Assembly (NCBI GenBank): GCA_009841225.1 | Contig: VXMF01000037.1 | Coordinates: forward strand, 109,836-173,835 | Direction: 5' to 3' | Origin: Terriglobia bacterium | GTDB taxonomy: Bacteria; Acidobacteriota; Terriglobia; Bryobacterales; UBA6623 | Length of the DNA stretch: 64,000 bases | In this document: positions 1 through 8,389 of the stretch, piece after piece | How positions within the stretch are numbered: the stretch's first letter is position 1 | Layout of the letters: each line of letters starts with the position of its first letter | Notes under the pieces: model-generated | The model's input: the letters and a program-made list of their open reading frames with translations, nothing else | Database searches by the model: none | What the model was told of the DNA's origin: nothing | Program-made: the position numbers and the translations under genes

Positions 1-959
1 CACACCACCCGCGCCACATCCCGGCCCGTGCCCCGGTCGCCGTTGCCGAGAAAGTAGGCGATCAGGCTTTGCCCGAGGATCGCGAAAGAGTCGAGGAACA
101 GCGCATTGAAGAACCACACGCTGCGAATCACTTGGTGGACAGCTCCAGCACCCACGCCGATCAGCGTCGCCTTGCGAGTGCCCAAGATCAGGAACGCGTT
201 CAGTGAAACGGCCCGAAAGACCAGATGCACGCCGGCCGAGAGCAGGCCGCGGATCGGGTGCAGGTCAAGGGCATCTGGCCAGCCCAGCCTCCGAAACGCC
301 GCCGCGATGGCCCAAGCGGCTCCGATCCACTGGCTGATGGCGCTGGCGAGCGCCGCTCCCGCAACTCCCATTGCGGGCAGCCCTGCCATGCCGAAGATCA
401 ACAACGGATCCAACGCGACGTTTAGCGCATTCATGCCTCCGGCCACCAGCAGCGGAGTGCGCATGTCTTGAGCGCCTCGCAGCGCGCCAAAGGCTGCGAA
501 GCTGGCCAACAGAGCCGGAGCCCCGATAAAGCGCCAGAGCAGGTAGTCGACCGTCAGGTCTTGCACCTCTCCTTCGGCACCCATACCGCGAGCGATGCTC
601 TCGGAAAGCGCCCAGCCGACGGCCGCCGCAGCGGCGCCCATGAGCAGCGCCACCAGAACTGCCACTAAGCACATGCGGGCGGCGCTGCGGCCAGGCGAAC
701 CGGCCAGCGCCTCTTCTCCGCAGAGGGTGGCGACCTTGGTTTGCGTCGCCACGCCCAAGAAGCTGAACGACCAAAACACCGTCGAGAGCACCATCGTCCC
801 GACGCCCAGCGCGGCCAAAGCCTCTGCTCCGAGCCGCGCGACGAAGGCGGTGTCGATCAAGCCGGTGAGCGGTTCGGCCAAGAGAGAGCCGAGAATCGGC
901 AGGCTCTGCGCCAGCACGGTGAGGTGCGGACGCGCCACAAAGGGATGAACCGTCTGCAA
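1..959 (-). CDS. MATE-family multidrug/Na+ antiporter (DinF-like), 3' end beyond window
   Basis: Membrane exporter of the MATE superfamily, expected to extrude organic cations in exchange for Na+ or H+ across the inner membrane. The reverse strand reads as a continuous, strongly hydrophobic protein whose N-terminus has the DinF-type motif LPILGSLLAEPLTGLIDTAF followed by VARLGAEALAALGVG, the usual first MATE helix. About 320 residues are visible and the C-terminal part lies left of base 1. There is no ATG: TTG at 959 or GTG at 938 are the plausible starts, so the gene slightly overlaps or abuts the divergent esterase at 945. Family assignment is firm; substrate unknown. Confidence 0.8.
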   Translation of the reverse strand, partial: MQTVHPFVARPHLTVLAQSLPILGSLLAEPLTGLIDTAFVARLGAEALAALGVGTMVLSTVFWSFSFLGVATQTKVATLCGEEALAGSPGRSAARMCLVAVLVALLMGAAAAAVGWALSESIARGMGAEGEVQDLTVDYLLWRFIGAPALLASFAAFGALRGAQDMRTPLLVAGGMNALNVALDPLLIFGMAGLPAMGVAGAALASAISQWIGAAWAIAAAFRRLGWPDALDLHPIRGLLSAGVHLVFRAVSLNAFLILGTRKATLIGVGAGAVHQVIRSVWFFNALFLDSFAILGQSLIAYFLGNGDRGTGRDVARVV

Positions 960-1658
960 ACCCCATTCTTGCAAGGGCTTCGGATCCCATGGGAGAATGT
1001 CTCTGGCCGCGTGCCCGGGATCCTCTACCTGCACGGCTTTTGCTCGAGCGCCAAGTCCGCCAAGGGGGTGTTCTTGGCGGAGCGATTCGCGGAGATCGGC
1101 GTTCCGGTGACAGTGCCGGAACTTGATCGCGGTGACTTCCGGAACACGACCCTGACGCAACAGCTCGGCGTGATTTCGCGTCTGACCGCTGAATTGCGCC
1201 CGGAGATGCTGATCGGCTCAAGCCTCGGCGGCTATCTGGCGGCGCTGCATGCGGCGCGCCATTTTGACCGCGCGCCGCTGTTGGTCTTGCTAGCGCCAGC
1301 CTTCGACTTCGCGAACCGGCTCGGCCACGCCTTGGGAGAGGCCACACAGACGTGGCAAGCCCTGGGCGAGCACGAATTCTTCCACTACCGAACGCGGCGC
1401 AACGAGGCCCTGGCCTGGGGCTTTCTGGAGGACGCCCGGCGCTACGAACCGTTCCCTGACGTGCGTACCGCCACCCGAATCTTGCACGGCCGGCACGACG
1501 AGAGCGTTCCTGCGGCGCTGTCCGAGCGGTTCGCCCGCTCGCGGTCGAACGTCGACTTGGAACTGCTCGACACCGATCACCAGATGCTGGACAAGACCGC
1601 CGAGATCTGGTCCAGAGTCAAGCGCTTTCACGACGAAGCGCTGGCCATGCGCGGCTAG
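945..1658 (+). CDS. YqiA/UPF0227-type alpha/beta-hydrolase esterase
   Basis: Small cytoplasmic serine esterase. The 237-residue protein has ILYLHGFCSS near the N-terminus (oxyanion-hole HG), the nucleophile elbow GSSLGGY, a later HGRHDESVP (acid) and DTDHQM (catalytic His), the layout of the YqiA/UPF0227 family. ATG 945 is chosen; GTG 1012, just before the first beta-strand, would give a length closer to family norm and cannot be excluded. Its stop and that of the convergent amidotransferase gene share the palindrome CTAG at 1655-1658. Natural substrate unknown. Confidence 0.8.
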   Translation: MNRLQTPFLQGLRIPWENVSGRVPGILYLHGFCSSAKSAKGVFLAERFAEIGVPVTVPELDRGDFRNTTLTQQLGVISRLTAELRPEMLIGSSLGGYLAALHAARHFDRAPLLVLLAPAFDFANRLGHALGEATQTWQALGEHEFFHYRTRRNEALAWGFLEDARRYEPFPDVRTATRILHGRHDESVPAALSERFARSRSNVDLELLDTDHQMLDKTAEIWSRVKRFHDEALAMRG

Positions 1659-2230
1659 GCGTCGTAGCGTTGGCGCAGGAAGTTCGCCAGCAGTTGCTTG
1701 CCGCACGACGTCAGGATGGATTCGGGATGAAACTGCACGCCTTCGACTGGCAGACTGCGATGCCGGACGCCCATAATCACGCCGTCATCGGTCCAAGCCG
1801 AGATCTCTAGATCCTGCGGCAGCGATTCACGTTCGATGATCAAGGAGTGATAGCGAGTCGCGACGAAATCCTGCTCCAAGCCGGCGAAGATGGACCGGCC
1901 ATCATGCTTGACCAAGCTCGTCTTGCCGTGCATCAGGGAAGGAGCGCGGATCACGTTGCCCCCGAACGCTTCGCCGATCGACTGGTGGCCTAGGCAGACC
2001 CCCAAGATTGGCACCTCCCCCGCCATCTCCTGGATCAACTCAACGGATATCCCAGCCTCCCTGGGAGTGCAAGGGCCGGGCGAGACGAGAATTCGCTCCG
2101 GTCTCAGCGCGCGAATCTCCCGCACCGTTACTTCGTCGTTGCGCCTAACCTCTAGCGACGCCCCGAGTTCGCCGAGGTACTGCACTAGGTTGAAAGTGAA
2201 CGAGTCGTAGTTGTCAACGACGAAGATCAT
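1655..2230 (-). CDS. pabA/trpG: Anthranilate/aminodeoxychorismate synthase glutamine amidotransferase subunit
   Basis: Class I glutamine amidotransferase that supplies ammonia to chorismate-using synthases for tryptophan or folate (p-aminobenzoate). The 191-residue protein starts MIFVVDNYDSFTFNLVQYLG, has the oxyanion strand SPGPCTP, nucleophile elbow GVCLGHQ (catalytic Cys) and C-terminal GVQFHPES with the His-x-Glu pair, so the triad is complete. ATG 2230 follows a purine-rich AGAAGAA. No trpE or pabB partner is adjacent, so it may serve both pathways, as PabA does in several bacteria. Confidence 0.9.
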   Translation of the reverse strand: MIFVVDNYDSFTFNLVQYLGELGASLEVRRNDEVTVREIRALRPERILVSPGPCTPREAGISVELIQEMAGEVPILGVCLGHQSIGEAFGGNVIRAPSLMHGKTSLVKHDGRSIFAGLEQDFVATRYHSLIIERESLPQDLEISAWTDDGVIMGVRHRSLPVEGVQFHPESILTSCGKQLLANFLRQRYDA

Positions 2231-2512
2231 CGCTTCTTCTATTCTTACCTGTCCGGTGGCGACGCTCTGGCGCGAGTGGCGTTGGGTTGCGATGGCGCTG
2301 CTCTGCGAGTCATGTCCGGTGCCGCGGCCGGATCCATGGCTTGGCGAGTCGAGCGACCAGGACTCGGTTGCGCACCGCGAGTCCCTAGCAACCAGCGCGG
2401 GTGCGCCGCTGCTGAAAGGCATCCGCGAGTTGATCTAGCGCGAGCTCGGGAACTCAATTGGGGCGAGTCGAGCGCGCGAGGGAAAACCCGGGCAAGTTAC
2501 CATCAGACCGGC

Positions 2513-2518
2513 TAGAAT
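2513..2518 (+). promoter_or_regulatory. -10 box TAGAAT of the dehydratase gene
   Basis: TAGAAT lies 8 nt before an in-frame GTG (2527) and 47 nt before the ATG at 2566. A transcript would start near 2525. No clear -35 hexamer is visible. Confidence 0.4.
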
Positions 2519-2565
2519 GGCCGCCCGTGCCGCCTAGCGATCGGGGAGAATACTTGGAGCCCACC

Positions 2566-3660
2566 ATGAATCGCAGAACCTTCGTTACCGCAACGACAGT
2601 TGGCGCCGCCAGCAGCGCCTGCTCTTCGGAGCCCGAAGCGACCAAAGCAGTCCTTCCGCCGATGCGCATGCATGTTGGGGCCCAGCGAAGCCCCACGAAC
2701 AAAGAGATGTTGCAATTTCTCAAGCGCCACGGCGTAGATCACTGCTGTGGATACCCGCCACATCCAGGCGAGCGCGGCCATTGGTCGGTCGAGGACCTCG
2801 TCAAGACCCGCGAACTGTGCGAATCCGAGGGCGTTGCGCTCGACATGGTCGCCCTCCCCTTCCTCGCGTCATCCCACATCGACCGCGAGAGCCGGGGCGC
2901 GATCATGTTGGGGGAATCTCCGCAGCGCGACCGCGACATCGACGATATCCACAAGATGATCGAGGGCTGCGCGAGTGCCGGAATCCCGGCTTTCAAGTAC
3001 AACATGAGCATCTTGGGCGTGCTCCGAACCGAGCCCACGCCCGGACGGGGCGGCTCTCTCTACTCGACTTGGCGCCTGGACGAAGCCGTGGCCGATCCGC
3101 CCCTCACGCGGGCGGGCCGTGTCGACGAGGACACGGCGTGGGAGCGCATCACCTACTTCCTCGACAGAGTGATTCCGGTCGCGAACGAGTTCGGCATCCG
3201 CGCCGCCTGCCATCCGCATGATCCGGGAGTCCCCCCAGAGGGCTACCAAGGCGTGGCCCGCGTGCTCGGCACGCCCGAGGGGCTGTACAGATTCATGGGG
3301 ATTCAAGCGAGCCCCTATCACGGGTTCAACCTCTGCCTAGGAACGACCGCTGAGATGCTTCAAGACCCAGCAACGCAGATTCACGATGTGGTCCGCCACA
3401 TTGGCGGCGCCAAGAAGATCTTCAACATCCACTTCCGCAACATCGTGGGCAAACGCGACAGCTTCCAGGAGGTCTATCCCGACGAGGGCGACATGAACAT
3501 GGTCGAGGTCGCCCGAACGCTGTGGGAGGTCGACTACCCCTACATGGTGATGCCCGACCACGTGCCGCGGCATGACGACGACCCGAACCGCCGCCAAGGT
3601 TTCGCGTACGGGTTCGGCTACATCAAGGGGCTGCTGCAGGCTCTGCGAGAGTCCGCCTGA
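2566..3660 (+). CDS. Mannonate dehydratase (UxuA)-family TIM-barrel protein with Tat/lipoprotein-type leader
   Basis: Likely sugar-acid dehydratase or related TIM-barrel enzyme. The leader begins MNRRTFVTATT and ends at a Cys (SSACS), resembling a twin-arginine/lipoprotein signal, so the enzyme probably acts outside the cytoplasm. UxuA-like features are the N-terminal KRHGVDHCCGYPP strand, the substrate/metal segments KYNMSILG, AACHPHDPG, GFNLCLGT, NIHFRN and the C-terminal MPDHVP, with the conserved His and Cys metal ligands retained. Length is 364 residues from ATG 2566; GTG 2527 is in frame. True UxuA enzymes are cytosolic, so the exported form may have another substrate such as a uronate-like acid. 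Confidence 0.75.
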   Translation: MNRRTFVTATTVGAASSACSSEPEATKAVLPPMRMHVGAQRSPTNKEMLQFLKRHGVDHCCGYPPHPGERGHWSVEDLVKTRELCESEGVALDMVALPFLASSHIDRESRGAIMLGESPQRDRDIDDIHKMIEGCASAGIPAFKYNMSILGVLRTEPTPGRGGSLYSTWRLDEAVADPPLTRAGRVDEDTAWERITYFLDRVIPVANEFGIRAACHPHDPGVPPEGYQGVARVLGTPEGLYRFMGIQASPYHGFNLCLGTTAEMLQDPATQIHDVVRHIGGAKKIFNIHFRNIVGKRDSFQEVYPDEGDMNMVEVARTLWEVDYPYMVMPDHVPRHDDDPNRRQGFAYGFGYIKGLLQALRESA

Positions 3661-3716
3661 GCCAGATCGCCGGGCAGCCTAACGACCCCGGCAAGAGAGG
3701 CGTCGCAACGGAGATC

Positions 3717-3730
3717 GGCGGCCGGCCGCC
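3717..3730. repeat. 14-bp perfect GC palindrome between convergent genes
   Basis: GGCGGCCGGCCGCC is its own reverse complement and lies between two convergent genes. There is no T-run, so a terminator role is only a possibility. Confidence 0.3.
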
Positions 3731-3742
3731 GCGCGCGCATCT

Positions 3743-6700
3743 TCAGAAGTGATACCGCACTCCAATCTGCGCCTGCAGCGGGCCTGTGCCATAGACCTGC
3801 CGGTTGTTGCGGTCATATGCGCCGCTCGCATCGCGCAGGCGTTGGAACGAGGCCGCCGGGCCGACCACCGCGCCGGTTGCCAGGTCCAGCCCAGGACCGT
3901 AGATCGAGTTGAAGCTGCCGTACTCGACGTTTGCCGCATTGAAGGCGTTGAACAGTTCGAGCGAGAGTTCCATGCGCGACCGCTCCGAGAAACGAAACTC
4001 GCGCAATATGCGCATGTCCCAGTTGCTCATGGCGCGGTTTCGGAAGGAGTTTCGGCGGAAGTACTGTCCGGGTGATTCCAAAGCCCGGTCATGGGCGATG
4101 CGATCCCCGTTCAGGTCCTGTCCCGCGAACGGATTCAGCGGCGGTGCGCTCGTGGCGCGGACGATAGCCGCCCACGAGAAGCCCAGCGGCAGCGCAACGG
4201 TGGCATGAGCGGTCAACTGGTGGCGCATGTCCAGGCTGCCGGGGCCCCAAGCATGCTCGGGACGGCCATTGTCGGTGTAGCGCGGCTCCCAGAAATAGCC
4301 GTCGTTGACATCGCTAGTGAGCGCCTTCGCATAGGTGTAGTGCGCCGCGAACAACAAGCGCTTGCCCTTGTATTTCCAATTCGCGGTCATGCCGTCGTAG
4401 TTGGCTCGCCCGATGGATTCGATGACCGCCAACGTGCCAAGTTCGGGGGCGGGCCTGTTGGAAGTGTCGTAGAACGGTATCTGGGCCGGATCATCGGGGC
4501 GCACAACCGCTGGCATCAGGTTATAGTTCCTCATGCCATGCAGGCGGGTTGCCCGGTGGCGCATCCACTGCAGGCCAATCACCGAGGCATCGGTCAACTC
4601 GTACTCAAAGGCGAGCGTGTACTTTATCGATCGAGGGTTGCGGAAATTTGGGCTCACAGTCTGGGGGGTCGCTCCGGCGTACCTGTCGCCATCGAGCACG
4701 CGGGCGACTTCGTCCCGGGAAAACACAGGCAATTCGGCCAGCGGATACTGGTTCAGGTCGATACCTGCAGCCAAGAACTGCTGGTAAACCGTTGCGTGCT
4801 TGGTTGGCAGCGCAACCGGGAGATTGAACGCCGGTTCGCGAAACGCCTTCGTCGACGCGTTGAAGAAGACCGGTGGCGTAATGGCATGGAAGATGCCGGC
4901 GCTACCCCGGAGCACAAACCTGCGCGACAGTCCCTGGTGACTGTAGGCAAAGCCTAGGCGCGGCATCCACTGGCCGAGATCGTCGGGGAGCGAGCGCGGC
5001 GCGACGGTTCCGAACGAGAACTTGGCCCGGCTGACGCGCTCGATCAGCAAGTCGTTGCCGACTTCGGGGGTCTGATTGAATTGCCCTGCCCAGCGAAATC
5101 CCATGTCCAGAGTCAGGCCCGGGGCCGCCCGCCAAGAGTCTTGGAAATACAGGGCGGCGTGCCCCAAGCGTTGCTGTCCAAGAGTGCTGCCCACCTGGCG
5201 GAGGAAGATTCCGGGTGCGTCGAAACGGTTCGGAATGGCGCCTCCCGGCGTCAAGATGTCCAAGATTTCGTCCGCGTCGGAGCTGAAGGGCGTGAAAAAG
5301 CCGAACTGGGCAAATCCGAACTGATCATCGATCCAGACGCGGTCGATCTCGCCGCCGAACTTGATGCCGTGCGCCCCTCGGTGGACCATCAGGCTGTTGG
5401 TCAGCTTCGGGCGGATGTCGGATTCAGTCGTGGGCAGGATGAACGAGCTTCCGAAATCACCGATGACCGTGGATATCAGGGGGCCTTCCGCGTTGGGCAG
5501 GCGCGGCCGCTCTTCACGCGTGATCGTGAACCGCAGCTGATTGACCACGTTTGGCGCGAACAGGCTGGTTAGCTGCGAGGTGAAGAAGTGGATCGAGTCC
5601 TGCTCGGTCCCGTTGGAACTCAGCGCAGTGGTGGTCCTAGCCTGTACGGGACCTTCGTTGGTAGCGGCGTTTCGCCCGTCGGCATTGCTGAAGTTGTAGC
5701 GGACCATGAACTTGCCGCCGCCCGAGAAGTGGTAGTCCAGCCGCGGCGTGAACGCCAATGCATCGTTAGTGCTCTCGAACCCGGTTTCAAGGCTCTTGTA
5801 GTAGTCGTACGCCTCCGGCCCGCGCTCCCGGTCGGCGGAGGCGAGCAGAGGAAACTCGACGTATCGCGGGCTCACGCTTGCCTGGCGCTCGATGGCAAGG
5901 AACCAAAACGCTCTGTCGGCCCGCAGCGGGCCTCCCACCGAGCCCCCGAATTGCTGCAGCTTTTCTAACACCTTGGCCCCGAAAGGGTCGGCGCGGCCAA
6001 GCCGTGGATGGCGGATCTGGTAGAACGCGTCGCCGTGCAGCTCGCTGCCCCCGGACTTGGTCGAGACGTTGACGACGCCGGAAATCGTCCGCCCGTACTC
6101 AGCGGTGAAGCCCGATGTAACCGCTTGAAACTCCTGCACGGCGCTCTGCGGGACGGTGATGACCTTGCTGGCCCGCTCCCCGCCCTGGATGCCGCCGAAG
6201 AACGACTGGTTGTAGTCAGAGCCATCAACCATCACGTTGGTGTAAATCCCGCGCATGGCCGCAAAGGACAGCTGGCCGGTGGCTCGCGAAACTTGCACGC
6301 TCGGCGTCAGCAGGGCGAAGTCGTGGAACCTGCGGCCATTGATCGGCAGCTCGTTGAACGTCTGGCTGGCCACCGTGTTGCTGGACGCCGGGAGCATCGC
6401 GTCAAGCATTGACGCCGAAACCTCGACCTGGACATAGGTGGCCTCAAGGGCCAGCTCCAGATCCACCTGCACTGCGCTGCCCACGCTGACAGTGATGCCT
6501 TCGGCAGTAGTCGGCGCGAAATCGGGACTCGAGGCAGTCACCAGGTACTCCCCTGGCCCGAGCGAACCCGCCTGAAACCAGCCGGTTACATCCGAACGCA
6601 CCGTGCGCTCCAACCCGCTGTCGAGAGACGTGACGACCACCTCGGCATCTGGGATGGGCCGGGAGTCGGGACCGCTCACACGACCGACAATTCGGCCGAG

Positions 6701-6844
6701 GTTCGCATCGAACTGCGCCGCGAGCCGACCAAGGGGCGCCACCAGTGCCAAGAGCAGGCATGCTCCCAGCACAGCCGTCAGCAGGCGGCGGCCGGGGGGG
6801 CGGAAGACCTCGATCACGCCCCCGCTTGGCGCGTTCCCCTGCAT
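3743..6844 (-). CDS. TonB-dependent receptor, Oar-like, with N-terminal carboxypeptidase-regulatory domain
   Basis: Outer-membrane active transporter of 1033 residues. In order: an N-terminal hydrophobic signal/anchor ending LAAQ (about residues 20-43), a CarboxypepD_reg beta-sandwich (about 48-135, GRIVGRVSGPDSRPIPDAEV), a plug domain (about 140-260, including FNELPINGRRFHDFALLTP and GRTISGVVNVSTKSGG), and a long barrel ending in the aromatic IGVRYHF typical of BAM substrates. This domain order is typical of Acidobacteriota receptors for sugars, peptides or polymers. A TAGAAT box ends 6 nt before ATG 6844, suggesting a leaderless transcript. Ligand unknown. Confidence 0.92.
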   Translation of the reverse strand: MQGNAPSGGVIEVFRPPGRRLLTAVLGACLLLALVAPLGRLAAQFDANLGRIVGRVSGPDSRPIPDAEVVVTSLDSGLERTVRSDVTGWFQAGSLGPGEYLVTASSPDFAPTTAEGITVSVGSAVQVDLELALEATYVQVEVSASMLDAMLPASSNTVASQTFNELPINGRRFHDFALLTPSVQVSRATGQLSFAAMRGIYTNVMVDGSDYNQSFFGGIQGGERASKVITVPQSAVQEFQAVTSGFTAEYGRTISGVVNVSTKSGGSELHGDAFYQIRHPRLGRADPFGAKVLEKLQQFGGSVGGPLRADRAFWFLAIERQASVSPRYVEFPLLASADRERGPEAYDYYKSLETGFESTNDALAFTPRLDYHFSGGGKFMVRYNFSNADGRNAATNEGPVQARTTTALSSNGTEQDSIHFFTSQLTSLFAPNVVNQLRFTITREERPRLPNAEGPLISTVIGDFGSSFILPTTESDIRPKLTNSLMVHRGAHGIKFGGEIDRVWIDDQFGFAQFGFFTPFSSDADEILDILTPGGAIPNRFDAPGIFLRQVGSTLGQQRLGHAALYFQDSWRAAPGLTLDMGFRWAGQFNQTPEVGNDLLIERVSRAKFSFGTVAPRSLPDDLGQWMPRLGFAYSHQGLSRRFVLRGSAGIFHAITPPVFFNASTKAFREPAFNLPVALPTKHATVYQQFLAAGIDLNQYPLAELPVFSRDEVARVLDGDRYAGATPQTVSPNFRNPRSIKYTLAFEYELTDASVIGLQWMRHRATRLHGMRNYNLMPAVVRPDDPAQIPFYDTSNRPAPELGTLAVIESIGRANYDGMTANWKYKGKRLLFAAHYTYAKALTSDVNDGYFWEPRYTDNGRPEHAWGPGSLDMRHQLTAHATVALPLGFSWAAIVRATSAPPLNPFAGQDLNGDRIAHDRALESPGQYFRRNSFRNRAMSNWDMRILREFRFSERSRMELSLELFNAFNAANVEYGSFNSIYGPGLDLATGAVVGPAASFQRLRDASGAYDRNNRQVYGTGPLQAQIGVRYHF

Positions 6845-6850
6845 TACAGA

Positions 6851-6856
6851 ATTCTA
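6851..6856 (-). promoter_or_regulatory. -10 box TAGAAT, 6 nt from ATG of the TonB receptor gene
   Basis: TAGAAT, then TCTGTA, then ATG at 6844. The spacing places the transcription start at or next to the A of ATG. Confidence 0.6.
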
Positions 6857-7004
6857 TCGGAATGCCAGAACGCAACGCGGCGGCAGTCGATTCCAAGATA
6901 CGCTCAACGCTTGGCAGCGTTGGGCTGCTCTGGACAGCTGAGGTTGGAACTCGCGGCTTGCGCGAGACTGGCTGATCCCGGGCGACAGCTCGCCCTTACG
7001 AGCG

Positions 7005-8087
7005 CTAGATCGCGAACACCAGCGGTTTCTTGGCCGTCGAGGCCGCCACTGTGATATCCAGCGGGCGGCTGAAGTTGACGTGATAGCCGCCGTGCAGCGG
7101 ATTGTGGCGGCCCGGCTGGATCTCGCCCGAGGCCGAGATGGCGCGGGCCAGTAAACTGTACTCCCCCTGTCCGGGTGGCTCCCATGCGAACTGCCAGCGC
7201 GTCCAACTGTAGCGATGTTGGGGCCCGACCAGTTCCGCCCGCCGCCAGGAATCGCCGCCATCGCAGCTCAGTTCCACCGCCGCGACGGCCTCTGGGCCGG
7301 CCCAAGCGATGCCCTCGATCAGCCTCATCCCGGGCGCGACGCAATCTCCCGGCCGCGGGCGAATGATCTCAGACTTGGGCAGCATCATAGCCACCACATC
7401 CTCGCTAATGCCCCGCGCTGTCTTGCGCCGCACCGTGTACTTGACGCTCTGAAAGAAGCCCCGGAACGGCGCGTCGACCACCCGCAGGGTGCGCAGCCAC
7501 TTCACCGAAGCCACGCCATACCAACCAGGCACTACGAGCCTCGCCGGAAACCCGTGCTCTGCCGCCAGCGGCTCGCCGTTCATCCTCAGCGCGATCAGCG
7601 TGTCGGGATGCAGCGCCATATCGAGCGGCAGGCTCCGAGCGAACCGCACTACCCCTTCGGCCCCGCCTTCGACACCGCTGTCCGCGCCTTCAAAGACCAC
7701 TTCCAGCGCACCGTCCTCGATTCCGGCCGATTCCAACAGCAGTCTTGCCTGGACACCGCCCCACTCTGCATTGCCGACCGCGCCGGCGCCCCATTGCACG
7801 CCCGGCACATTGCCCTCAAGAAACGACCTGCCATTGCCCGCGCACTCGAGAGTAGCGACCAAACTAGCTTGCGGCATCTGCTCGAGAGCTCCCTGAGTGA
7901 GCTGAATCTCGCGCTCGACGCAGCCGGTTATGCCGAGGGTCCAGCCGGAGGGCTCGAGCTCTGGACTGTCAAAGTGATTGCGGACATAGAAGCTCTCGTT
8001 CGGCGTGATCCAGTTGCTGAGAGCGTCCACCGGTGTCTCGCTGTTCTCCGGAGACCTCGTGACAACTTGACGACCGCTCGCTGGCAT
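7005..8087 (-). CDS. Sulfite oxidase-fold molybdopterin oxidoreductase
   Basis: Molybdenum-cofactor oxidoreductase of the sulfite oxidase/SorA family: Moco domain (about residues 20-235) and C-terminal immunoglobulin-like dimerisation domain (about 245-355). The molybdenum ligand is the Cys of TLECAGNGRS (Cys82), followed by GVQWGAGAVGNAEWGGV. ATG 8087 is preferred because TATGAT ends 6 nt upstream; GTG 8201 would add 38 residues of unlike composition. No signal peptide is seen, unlike most periplasmic SorA proteins, and no cytochrome partner is adjacent. The substrate could be sulfite or another oxyanion or sulfoxide. Confidence 0.82.
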   Translation of the reverse strand: MPASGRQVVTRSPENSETPVDALSNWITPNESFYVRNHFDSPELEPSGWTLGITGCVEREIQLTQGALEQMPQASLVATLECAGNGRSFLEGNVPGVQWGAGAVGNAEWGGVQARLLLESAGIEDGALEVVFEGADSGVEGGAEGVVRFARSLPLDMALHPDTLIALRMNGEPLAAEHGFPARLVVPGWYGVASVKWLRTLRVVDAPFRGFFQSVKYTVRRKTARGISEDVVAMMLPKSEIIRPRPGDCVAPGMRLIEGIAWAGPEAVAAVELSCDGGDSWRRAELVGPQHRYSWTRWQFAWEPPGQGEYSLLARAISASGEIQPGRHNPLHGGYHVNFSRPLDITVAASTAKKPLVFAI

Positions 8088-8093
8088 GGCCCC

Positions 8094-8099
8094 ATCATA
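8094..8099 (-). promoter_or_regulatory. -10 box TATGAT, 6 nt from ATG of the molybdoenzyme gene
   Basis: TATGAT, six bases (GGGGCC), then ATG at 8087. It decides the start codon and implies a leaderless message. Confidence 0.6.
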
Positions 8100-8376
8100 C
8101 ACGCGTATCTTATTGATTGCACGTGGGTTAATCACCGTATTGTTGATCGGGATTACGGGGGAATCGATTTCGGAACGACCGGGGCTGACAGGGTCGGGCA
8201 CAGAGACGGCAAGCTATGCTTCGCCAAGGCCTCGCCGTCAACTCAAGCCGCGGCTTCGCAAGCCTTGGTCTGGCCTAGGTCAGCTTGCGATACGGCAGAT
8301 CGTCAGTTCCAGCATCGGCAGATCGTCACTGGGCGACTGCGGCCCACGGCGAGCGGGAAGGAGCGCGTTGGGTTGC

Positions 8377-8382
8377 TATGAT
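8377..8382 (+). promoter_or_regulatory. -10 box TATGAT, 7 nt from ATG of der
   Basis: TATGAT, seven bases, then ATG at 8390. The alternative ATG at 8378 lies inside this box, which argues for 8390. Confidence 0.55.
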
Positions 8383-8389
8383 CCCGGGC

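Noticed and set aside
265..1347. A 360-codon minus-strand frame.
   Set aside because: It is an Arg-rich shadow of the MATE gene, which reads as a membrane protein in another minus frame, and of the esterase on the + strand.
8378..8389. ATG 8378 as the start of der.
   Set aside because: It lies inside a TATGAT -10 box and would add four residues not matching the family N-terminus. ATG 8390 fits both promoter spacing and homology.
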